This document shows positions 45,436-54,992 of a DNA stretch of 64,000 nucleotides, piece after piece. Origin of the DNA: Clitopilus passeckerianus. Its lineage: Eukaryota > Basidiomycota > Agaricomycetes > Agaricales > Entolomataceae. The notes below the pieces were generated by a model. That model did no database searches and was not told the DNA's origin. It worked only from the letters and a program-made list of their open reading frames with translations. The stretch covers positions 1,736,001 to 1,800,000 of the forward strand of contig CALYLX010000126.1 of NCBI GenBank assembly GCA_944990035.1. The letters are read 5' to 3'. The translations under genes were made by a program, and so were the position numbers. Within the stretch, counting starts at the first letter, position 1. Each line of letters begins with the position of its first letter.

Positions 45436-48400
45436 GTCATTGATCTATTCTTCCTCCCTGTGGGTCGCACTGCAGGGACTTCACACAGCGTGGTCACAGA
45501 GTGGAAAGGACCCTCTGACCACGCTCCCTTGACCGTCACGCTCCGTATCCAGCCTGTGCAGCTGGCTGCTGAGCGCATCACTCTGCCAAAGGGCAGTGAG
45601 CAAGAGGAAGAGTTCCTGGAGGAACTGTCCTCTTCTATGCGAGCATTGGACACAACCACTCTCACAACAGCAGAAGCAATTGAACGCTGCACTGGCGCCA
45701 TTGCAACTGCTATTAAGCAGTCCTGGGATAACAACTCAAAGACTGCTCGCATCTCCACCAAGTCAAAGTCCTGGTGGAATCCTGAGTGCTCTGAAGCTGT
45801 CAGAGTGTATCGCGCTTCCAGGGCGGTCGCTGATTACAAGGCGTTCCGCAGGACCACCAAGGTGGCCAAGCACAAGTTCTTTGATAGTAGGATTCAGACA
45901 ATTGCTACTACCAACAAGCGTCCATGGGATCTTATGCGCTGGGCCAAACAGCGTGAACTCCCTACACACGAAGCCATTCGCCACAATGGTGAACCTTGCA
46001 ATTCCCTGGAGTCGCTTTGGGCTGCTCTTGATTCAACATACAACTCGGCGTCTGATCGCCCTGTTGACCCCTCTGTGCTCGACGACGTCCCTCAGTCTCC
46101 CCCGCGCGAGTGGTGGGACTTTGGTGTTAAAGAGCTTAGAGAGGAACTTGCAAAGTGCTCAAACACTTCTGCTCCTGGTCCTGATCACCTCACATGGTAT
46201 CAGCTCAAATCCTTGGTCGCTGACACTGTCATCGCTACCAAATTCGTCGAGATTGCCAATGCCTGCCTTCGGGTGGGCCACTGGCCCTCTCACTTCAAAG
46301 AGTCGCGTTTTGCCATTGTTCCAAAGCCTGGCAAACCGCACTATTCAACTCCCAAGATGTTCCGCCCTATTGTGTTGCTTAACACGCTGGGGAAACTCTT
46401 TGAGAAGATGCTTGCAAACAGAATGCAGTTTGAAGCGCAGAAATTCGGCGTGTTCCACCCCAACCAGTTTGGAGGCGTGCGCCAACACCCTACTGAGGAT
46501 GCGGGTGTCTATCTCACTCACATTGTCAAGGCCGGTTGGGCCAGAGGGCTGAAGACAAGCGTGGTCGCTTTTGACCTTGCTCAGTTCTTCCCCTCTCTCA
46601 ACCACGACATGCTTCTACGCATACTGCACAGACTAGGCTTCGCGCCAGAAGTCTGCAACTTCTTTGCGTCTTACCTTGTTGGGAGACACACATCCTACAG
46701 CTGGAACAGCGAAGAGTCCAGCAAGTATTCTGCAGATGTTGGTGTTGGCCAAGGATCTGCTTTATCCCCTCTTCTCTCTGCGCTCTATTTGGTGCCAGGG
46801 ATGAGGCTGTTTGAGCGCAGGATTGCTCCTGGCGTTACAACACTCATGTTGTATGTGGATGATGGTTCACTCATCGTTCAGTCGCCATCCTTTGGGGAGA
46901 ACATCACCCTACTCCAACAAGCGTATGCTGTCATCACAGAACTTGTTACCGCACTTGGCCTTGTCTTGGAACATGACAAGACAGAGGTCTTCCACTTCTC
47001 TCGCAAGCACAACGATGTCAATCCTGCCATTGACTTGGGCTTTGCTCCACACACTGGCAACTCGCCACTTCAACCCAAGAGCGTTTGGCGCTACTTGGGC
47101 TTCTACTTTGACCGGTCGCTATCCTTTAGCCACCATGTCAAGTATTACTCTACCAAGGCTCTGACCACTGTCAAGGCAATGATCATGCTTGGTAACTCAG
47201 CACGGGGTATCACCCCTATGCAGAAGCGGCTGCTCTACCGTGCGTGCGTCCTTCCAGTCGCTACATATGGTGTGGGCCTCTGGTTCTACAAAGGTGCAAG
47301 GTGTAAGACTGCTATGTCGCACTTGCGCACTATGCAACTCAAGGCTGCCAGGTGGATCACTGGCGCCTTTCGCACATCGCCGGGTGGGGGGACCGAGTCA
47401 GTTGCTGGTCTCCCTCCCATTCATCTGCACATCAGGAAACTGGTCGAACGCGGCCAGGCGCGTATTGGCACCCTGATTGGCAACCACCCTACGCTGTCGC
47501 TCATCAGTGACAAGCACCAGCTGTACAAAGGGACAATGCATCTCCCTTCGTCTCTCTCCAACTTGTCGCGACGCGTGCGCGGCAATTTGCTCTCTACAGT
47601 TGTGGACTCTGACGCACATGCTGTGCGCGTCTCTGAGCCTCTCAACCCTGTTCATGGAGAAGCAGTCCCGGGCCTTCGCCTGCTGGATACGCACTCAGGC
47701 AGGATTACATTTGACACCATCATTGCAGCATCTAAGGATGCCCTTGTTTCTCGTCGCATCCACTTGGATGTGATTCGCGCCGACGCAGATCTGTCTGACA
47801 CTACAGTGTTGGTGGCAGCTGACGCATCTGTTCCCAAAAGCAGGAAGCACCAAGCGGTTGCTGCCTGCTCCCTCCTTCATGGCGCCTTTGGCCCAGAAGA
47901 ATACACTATGGCATCAGGCAGAGTCCTTTCTGATGATGCCAAACTCGCAGCCATTGACTTGTCTATAAGCAAGGCTGTTCTGCGCAACAACTGTGTCAAA
48001 ATAGTTGTGCTCTCAGACTCGACCAAAGCCATCCGGTTGGCTTTGGACCCGTCTCTCCATTCTGGGCAAGGACACTCGCTGTCCATATGCTCCAAACTAC
48101 GTGCTTGGTTCTCGGGCGATGCCGACAGGCGCGTCCACTTTGTTCATGTCCCTTCAAAACTCAACTGGGACATCCACCACCGTGCTCACTTGGCGGCCAC
48201 TGGCTTGCGGGTGGGTGCTGGCAACCAACCCCGGACATCCCTTGGGTATGCCCGGAAACGCGCTGTAGATAGAATGTTGCATGAGTGGACTTGTCTACTG
48301 CAGCAGCCTTCTTACTCTGGCAACAACTTCTTGCGCCTTACACACAAAGGTGCCTCCCTAAGGCCCACACACATTAAGGGTGGACCTTGGCTACGTCGCG

Positions 48401-49208
48401 TTGGTTCTTCCAATGCGCATACCGCGCGCCTTACACGCGCAGTTCTGGGTCATGCGCCCATTGGCGAATTCCGCGCACGCTTCAACCTGGGTGGGGAGAC
48501 AGCGTGTGCATGCGACTGGCGCATTCTGGAAACGAGGGGACACATCCTTCACCAGTGCGCGCACTTCCAACGACGGCCCAACCAGCGCTTGCGCCGGGAG
48601 CTGTCGTCTTTCTTGTTCTTCCTCGAGAACAACCCTGCCACCTTTGCGTTTCCTTCGCAACAGCCTCCACCGCCGTTTCCCAAAGCCAGGAAAACACGGC
48701 GACGTGGGCCACCTGACAAGGCCCCCACACGCCGCCGTGATGCCCTCCCCGCTGCGGGGGGCCATCGTCGACAAATGCCTGTAACAGGCTCCACTGCACC
48801 GCCGCGCCCAGACGATCTTGTCTGGGTACCGGGTGCACACCAATTTGTTCGCAGAGAACAAGCCGAAGCGTCTGGCATGGTTTTCCATGCATAGGCGTCA
48901 GTGCTCCATCTTTCATATAGCGGCGAGCCTGGCCTCCAGGGTTCTTGCTGCTTCTGCGGGGTGTTGCGCGCTACCATACTTGTTGAGAGATTTATCCTCG
49001 GGGGCCACCCTAGCTTGCTCTTTGGTGCACCTTGTATTCAGTGTAGTTCACTTGATGAACATGGTTCTTTACTTACGTTAGTATACAATGCATGTATTTA
49101 GGTACTTGCGACCGGACTGCGATTGGGCGCCGGAATATAAATTGGGAATATAAATTGTCAGACGCCCCCTCCGGGGGCGTAGGGCTTTGACCAAAAAAAA
49201 AAAAAAAA
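45436..49208 (+). mobile_element. LINE copy F, plus strand, 5'-truncated
   Basis: Starts in the last part of the endonuclease directly after the A-tail of C, and ends with the hairpin (49162-49180) and an A16 tail (49193-49208). Its 3' UTR carries a short tandem duplication (GGAATATAAATTG twice, about 49131-49158). Confidence 0.93.
45460..48894 (+). CDS. LINE ORF2, longest uninterrupted copy in window: endonuclease end, RT, RNase H, CCHC (1,144 aa)
   Basis: The frame is open from 45436 to the stop at 48894. It contains the final endonuclease motif (GPSDHAPLTV), then RT motifs in order: SAPGPDHLTWYQLKS, AIVPKPGKPHYSTPKMFRPI, NQFGGVRQHPTEDAG, VVAFDLAQFFPSLNHDM (A), GVGQGSALSPLLSAL (B), TLMLYVDDGSLIVQ (C), LEHDKTEVFHFSR (D), WRYLGFYFDRSLSF (E). 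RNase H follows with D-E-D-D residues, then the CCHC-type motif. In a complete element it would nick the target and reverse-transcribe the LINE RNA there. RT and RNase H look intact; the endonuclease is truncated, so the copy is not autonomous. The first Met is an arbitrary internal start. Confidence 0.9.
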   Translation: MGRTAGTSHSVVTEWKGPSDHAPLTVTLRIQPVQLAAERITLPKGSEQEEEFLEELSSSMRALDTTTLTTAEAIERCTGAIATAIKQSWDNNSKTARISTKSKSWWNPECSEAVRVYRASRAVADYKAFRRTTKVAKHKFFDSRIQTIATTNKRPWDLMRWAKQRELPTHEAIRHNGEPCNSLESLWAALDSTYNSASDRPVDPSVLDDVPQSPPREWWDFGVKELREELAKCSNTSAPGPDHLTWYQLKSLVADTVIATKFVEIANACLRVGHWPSHFKESRFAIVPKPGKPHYSTPKMFRPIVLLNTLGKLFEKMLANRMQFEAQKFGVFHPNQFGGVRQHPTEDAGVYLTHIVKAGWARGLKTSVVAFDLAQFFPSLNHDMLLRILHRLGFAPEVCNFFASYLVGRHTSYSWNSEESSKYSADVGVGQGSALSPLLSALYLVPGMRLFERRIAPGVTTLMLYVDDGSLIVQSPSFGENITLLQQAYAVITELVTALGLVLEHDKTEVFHFSRKHNDVNPAIDLGFAPHTGNSPLQPKSVWRYLGFYFDRSLSFSHHVKYYSTKALTTVKAMIMLGNSARGITPMQKRLLYRACVLPVATYGVGLWFYKGARCKTAMSHLRTMQLKAARWITGAFRTSPGGGTESVAGLPPIHLHIRKLVERGQARIGTLIGNHPTLSLISDKHQLYKGTMHLPSSLSNLSRRVRGNLLSTVVDSDAHAVRVSEPLNPVHGEAVPGLRLLDTHSGRITFDTIIAASKDALVSRRIHLDVIRADADLSDTTVLVAADASVPKSRKHQAVAACSLLHGAFGPEEYTMASGRVLSDDAKLAAIDLSISKAVLRNNCVKIVVLSDSTKAIRLALDPSLHSGQGHSLSICSKLRAWFSGDADRRVHFVHVPSKLNWDIHHRAHLAATGLRVGAGNQPRTSLGYARKRAVDRMLHEWTCLLQQPSYSGNNFLRLTHKGASLRPTHIKGGPWLRRVGSSNAHTARLTRAVLGHAPIGEFRARFNLGGETACACDWRILETRGHILHQCAHFQRRPNQRLRRELSSFLFFLENNPATFAFPSQQPPPPFPKARKTRRRGPPDKAPTRRRDALPAAGGHRRQMPVTGSTAPPRPDDLVWVPGAHQFVRREQAEASGMVFHA

Positions 49209-50586
49209 GTCAAAGTCCTGGTGGAATCCTGAGTGCTCTGAGGCTGTTAGAGTGTATCGCGCTTCCAGGGCAGTCGCTGATTACAAGGCGTTCCGCAGGA
49301 CCACTAAGGTGGCCAAGCGCAAGTTCTTTGATAGTAGGATTCAGACAATTGCTACTACCAACAAGCGTCCATGGGATCTTATGCGCTGGGCCAAACAGCG
49401 TGAGCTCCCTACACGTGAAGCAATTCGCCACAATGGTGAACCCTGCAATTCTCTTGAGTCGCTTTGGGCTGCTCTTGACTCAACATACAACTCGGCGTCT
49501 GACCGCCCGGTTGATCCCTCTGTGCTCGACGACATGCCTCAGTCTCCTCCGCGCGAGTGGTGGGACTTTGGTGTCAACGAGCTCAGAGAAGAACTAGCAA
49601 AGTGTTCAAACACTTCTGCTCCAGGTCCTGATCACCTCACATGGTATCAGCTCAAGTCCTTGGTTGCTGACACTGTCATTGCTGCCAAATTTGTCGAGAT
49701 CGCTAATGCCTGCCTTCGGGTTGGTCACTGGCCCTCTCACTTCAAGGAGTCGCGCTCTGCCATCGTTCCCAAGCCTGGCAAACCACACTACTCAACTCCC
49801 AAGATGTTCCGCCCTATTGTGTTACTCAACACGCTGGGGAAACTTTTTGAAAAGATGCTTGCAAACCGGATGCAGTTTGAGGCGCAGAAATTCGGCGTGT
49901 TCCACCCCAATCAGTTTGGAGGTGTGCGCCAACACTCTATTGAGGATGCGGGTGTTTATCTCACTCACATCGTCAAAGCCGGTTGGGCTAGAGGGTTGAA
50001 GACAAGCGTGGTCGCTTTTGACCTTGCTCAGTTCTTCCCCTCTCTCAACCATGACATGCTGCTACGCATACTGCGCAGACTGGGCTTCGCGCCAGAAGTC
50101 TGCAACTTCTTTGCGTCTTACCTTGTTGGGAGACACACATCCTACAGCTGGAACGGCGAAGAATCCAGCAAGTACTCTGCAGATGTTGGCGTTGGTCAAG
50201 GATCTGCTTTATCCCCTCTCCTCTCTGCGCTCCATTTGGTGCCGGGGATGAGGCTGTTTGAACGCAGGATTGCTCCTGGCGTTACAACACTCACGTCGTA
50301 TGTGGATGATGGTTCACTCATCGTTCAGTCGCCATCCTTTGGGGAGAACATCACCCTACTCCAACAAGCATACGCTGTCATCACAGAGCTTGTTACTGCA
50401 CTCGGCCTCGTCCTGGAACATGATACGACAGAGGTCTTCCACTTCTCTGGCAAGCACAATGATGTCAATCCTGCCATTGACTTGGGCTTTGCTCCACACA
50501 CTGGCAACTCGCCACTTCAACCTAAGAGCGTCTGGCGCTACTTGGGCTTCTACTTTGACCGGTCGCTATCTTTTAGCCACCATGTC
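49209..50586 (+). mobile_element. LINE fragment G (RT region), plus strand
   Basis: Starts SKSWWNPECSEAVRVYRAS right after the tail of F and stops at SFSHHV where the poly-T of D begins. It is about 5% diverged from E in the stretch I compared. RT motifs A-E are present (SYVDDGSLIVQ), but LEHDTTEVFHFSG has lost the conserved Lys. Codons beyond 50586 in the open frame are not LINE coding sequence. Confidence 0.88.
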
Positions 50587-50620
50587 TTTTTTTTTTTTTT
50601 TTTTTTTGTGTCAAAGCCCT

Positions 50621-50639
50621 ACGCCCCCGGAGGGGGCGT
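50621..50639 (-). promoter_or_regulatory. 3'-terminal hairpin of the LINE
   Basis: ACGCCCCC-TCC-GGGGGCGT forms an 8-bp stem with a 3-nt loop about a dozen bases before the A-tail. It is also present at 34158-34176, 45386-45404, 49162-49180, 62933-62951 and 63353-63371. In other LINEs such 3' stem-loops are recognised by the RT; that role is inferred here. Confidence 0.7.
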
Positions 50640-50893
50640 CTGACAATTTATATTCCGGCGCCCGATCGCAGTCCGGTCGCAAGTACCTAAATACATGCAT
50701 TGTATACTAACGTAAGTAAAGAGCCGTGTTCGTCGAGTGAACTACACTGAATACGAGGTGCACCAAAGAGCAAGCTAGGGTGGCCCCCGAGAATAAATCT
50801 CTCAACGAGTATGGTAGCGCGCAACACCCCGCAGAAGCAGCAAGAACCCTGGAGGCCAGGCTCGCCGCTATATGAAAGATGGAGCACTGACGC

Positions 50894-53800
50894 CTATGCA
50901 TGGAAAACCATGCCAGACGCTTCGGCCTGTTCTCTGCGAACAAATTGGTGTGCACCCGGTACCCAGACAAGATCGTCTGGGCGCGGCGGTGCAGTGGAGC
51001 CTGTTACAGGCATTTGTCGGCGATGGCCCCCCGCAGCGGGGAGGGCATCACGGCGGCGTGTGGGGGCCTTGTCAGGTGGCCCACGTCGCCGTGTCTTCCT
51101 GGCTTTGGGAAACGGCGGTGGAGGCTGTTGCGAAGGAAACGCAAAAGTGGCAGGGTTGTTCTCAAGGAAGAACAAGAAAGACGACAGCTCCCGGCGCAAG
51201 CGCTGGTTGGGCCGTCGTTGGAAGTGCGCGCACTGGTGAAGGATGTGTCCCCTCGTTTCCAGAATGCGCCAGTCGCATGCACACGCTGTCTCCCCACCCA
51301 GGTTGAAGCGTGCGCGGAATTCGCCAATGGGCGCATGACCCAGAACTGCGCGTGTAAGGCGCGCGGTATGCGCATTGGAAGAACCAACGCGACGTAGCCA
51401 AGGTCCACCTTTAATGTGTGTGGGCCTCAGGGAGGCACCTTTGTGTGTAAGGCGCAAGAAGTTGTTGCCAGAGTAAGAAGGCTGCTGCAGTAGACAAGTC
51501 CACTCATGCAACATTCTATCTACAGCGCGTTTCCGGGCATACCCAAGGGATGTCCGGGGTTGGTTGCCAGCACCCACCCGCAAGCCAGTGGCCGCCAAGT
51601 GAGCACGGTGGTGGATGTCCCAGTTGAGTTTTGAAGGGACATGAACAAAGTGGACGCGCCTGTCGGCGTCGCCCGAGAACCAAGCACGTAGTTTGGAGCA
51701 AATGGACAGCGAGTGTCCTTGCCCAGAATGGAGAGACGGGTCCAAAGCCAACCGGATGGCTTTGGTCGAGTCTGAGAGCACAACTATTTTGACACAGTTG
51801 TTGCGCAGAACAGCCTTGCTTATAGACAAGTCAATGGCTGCGAGTTCGGCGTCATCAGAGAGGACTCTGCCTGATGCCATAGTGTATTCTTCTGGGCCAA
51901 AGGCGCCATGAAGGAGGGAGCAAGCAGCAACCGCTTGGTGCTTCCTGCTTTTGGGAACAGACGCGTCAGCTGCCACCAATACTGTGGTGTCAGACAGATC
52001 TGCGTCAGCGCGAATCACATCCAAGTGGATGCGACGAGAATCAAGGGCATCCTTAGATGCTGCAATGACGGTGTCAAGTGTGACCCTGCCAGAGTGGGTA
52101 TCCAACAGGCGAAGGCCTGGGACCGCCTCACCATGGACAGGGTTGAGAGGCTCAGAGACGCGCACAGCATGTGCGTCAGAATCCACGACCGTAGAGAGCA
52201 AGTTGCCGCACACGCGTCGCGACAAGTTGGAGAGAGACGAAGGGAGATGCATTGTCCCTTTGTACAGCTGGTGCTTGTCACTGATGAGCGACAGCGTAGG
52301 GTGGTTGCCAATCAGGGTGCCAATACGCGCCTGGCCGCGTTCGACCAGTTTCCTGATGTGCAGATGAATGGGAGGGAGACCAGCAACTGACTCGGTCCCC
52401 CCACCCGGCGATGTGCGAAAGGCGCCAGTGATCCACCTGGCAGCCTTGAGTTGCATAGTGCGCAAGTGCGACATAGCAGTCTTACACCTTGCACCTTTGT
52501 AGAACCAGAGGCCCACACCATATGTAGCGACTGGAAGGACGCACGCACGGTAGAGCAGCCGCTTCTGCATAGGGGTGATACCCCTTGATGAGTTACCAAG
52601 CATGATCATTGCCTTGACAGTGGTCAGAGCCTTGGTAGAGTAATACCTGACATGGTGGCTAAAGGATAGCGACCGGTCAAAGTAGAAGCCCAAGTAGCGC
52701 CAAACGCTCTTGGGTTGAAGTGGCGAATTGCCAGTATGTGGAGCAAAGCCCAAGTCGATGGCAGGATTGACATCGTTGTGCTTGCGAGAGAAGTGGAAGA
52801 CCTCTGTCTTATCATGTTCCAAGACAAGGCCAAGTGCGGTAACAAGCTCTGTGATGACAGCATACGCTTGTTGGAGTAGGGTGATGTTCTCCCCAAAGGA
52901 TGGCGACTGAACGATGAGTGAACCATCATCCACATACGACATGAGTGTTGTAACGCCAGGAGCAATCCTGCGCTCAAACAGCCTCATCCCTGGCACCAAA
53001 TAGAGCGCAGAGAGAAGAGGGGATAAAGCAGATCCTTGGCCAACACCAACATCTGCAGAATACTTGCTGGATTCTTCGCTGTTCCAGCTGTAGGATGTGT
53101 GTCTCCCAACAAGGTAAGACGCAAAGAAGTTGCAGACTTCTGGCGCGAAGCCTAGTCTGCGCAGTATGCGTAGAAGCATGTCGTGGTTGAGAGAGGGGAA
53201 GAACTGAGCAAGGTCAAAAGCGACCACGCTTGTCTTCAGCCCTCTAGCCCAACCGGCCTTGACAATGTGAGTGAGATAAACACCCGCATCCTCAGTAGAG
53301 TGTTGGCGCACGCCTCCAAACTGGTTGGGGTGGAACACGCCGAATTTCTGCGCTTCAAACTGCATTCTGTTTGCAAGCATCTTCTCAAAGAGTTTCCCCA
53401 GCGTGTTAAGCAACACAATAGGGCGGAACATCTTGGGAGTTGAATAGTGCGGTTTGCCAGGCTTTGGAACAATGGCAGAACGCGACTCTTTGAAGTGAGA
53501 GGGCCAGTGGCCCACCCGAAGGCAGGCATTGGCAATCTCGACGAATTTGGTAGCGATGACAGTGTCAGCGACCAAGGATTTGAGCTGATACCATGTGAGG
53601 TGATCAGGACCAGGAGCAGAAGTGTTTGAGCACTTTGCAAGTTCTTCTCTCAGCTCTTTAACACCAAAGTCCCACCACTCGCGCGGGGGAGACTGAGGGA
53701 CGTCGTCGAGCACAGAGGGGTCAACAGGGCGATCAGACGCCGAGTTGTATGTTGAATCAAGAGCAGCCCAAAGCGACTCCAGGGAATTGCAAGGTTCACC

Positions 53801-54984
53801 ATTGTGGCGAATGGCTTCGTGTGTAGGGAGCTCACGCTGTTTGGCCCAGCGCATAAGATCCCATGGACGCTTGTTGGTAGTAGCAATCGTCTGGATCCTA
53901 CTATCAAAGAACTTGCGCTTGGCCACCTTGGTGGTCCTGCGGAACGCCTTGTAATCAGCGACCGCCCTGGAAGCGCGATACACTCTGACAGCGTCAGAGC
54001 ACTCAGGATTCCACCAGGACTTTGACTTGGTGGAGATGCGAGCAGTCTTTGAGTTGTTATCCCAAGACTGCTTAATAGCAGTTGCAATGGCGCCAGTGCA
54101 GCGTTCAATTGCTTCTGCTGTTGTGAGAGTGGATGTGTCCAATGCTCGCACAGAAGAGGACAGTTCCTTCAGGAACTCTTCCTCTCGCTCACTGCCCTTG
54201 GGCAGAGTGATGCGCTCAGCAGCCAGCTGCACAGGCTGGATACGGAGCGTGACGGTCAAGGAGCGTGGTCAGAGGGTCCTTTCCACTCTGTGACCACGCT
54301 ATGTGAAGTCCCTGCAGTGCGACCCACAGGGAGGAAGAATAGATCAATGACCGACGGCCTAAGGCTGCCAGCATGTGGGAAGTGAGTAGGAGTGCGTTCT
54401 GGTAGAACACTAGCCTCCAAACCCAGGTCGAGCGCAACATCACACAGTTCAGTTGCAACATGATTTGTAGAGTCATAGTCCGGATCCCAGACTGACGACT
54501 TGCAGTTGAAGTCCCCTGCCATGCAAAGCATGCTTGGGAGACGTGGAGCATTGTCACACAACCAGCGAATGGCAGTACCATCCCCTGGGCTAGAGTAGAC
54601 ATTGGCAAAGTGTATTTGAGCACCTGCGCTCCCATACAATGTTGTGACCAACACATCATTGTGGTTGGCGAGGTCAGTGCGAAATGCAGGCCTCATGCCT
54701 GCAAGACGCCTATGCACAAACGTCATAACACGTGGGCGGTCAGTATCGGATGCTGGACGTCTAAACATGACCAGCCAGTCCGGATGAGTGGGAGCACCAA
54801 TCACTGCCTCCCCTTCTGGGTTGGTAGTGGACACAGTGCGACGTATTAGCCTCCAGGGAGGCTCTTGTAGCAGGAGAACGTCAAAATCATTCTTACGCTC
54901 CTCCAAGAGTGATGACACAAGATCATAATTTCTATTCACATTCTGTGAGTAGAAGCGAAGCATAGATACATATTTGTGACGCAT
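50894..54984 (-). pseudogene. LINE ORF2 of copy D with one frameshift (endonuclease-RT-RNase H)
   Basis: Two overlapping frames: 54984-54256 (endonuclease: LRFYSQNVNRNYD, LLLQEPPW, AGDFNCKSSVWDP, SVIDLFFLPVG, GPSDHAP) and 54259-50894 (1,121 codons: RT with SYVDDGSLIVQ, RNase H, CCHC). The break is a single missing C in the run CTCCC after GPSDHAP. Copy E reads through this point, so the ancestral ORF2 was about 1,360 codons. ORF2 starts MRHKYVSMLRFYS 8 bp after the ORF1 stop, suggesting re-initiation after ORF1 translation. Apart from that base it looks complete. Confidence 0.9.
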
Positions 54985-54992
54985 AAAGTAAT

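Noticed and set aside
50587..50607. Long T-runs as transcription terminators
   Set aside because: Each is the complement of a LINE A-tail next to the LINE 3' hairpin.
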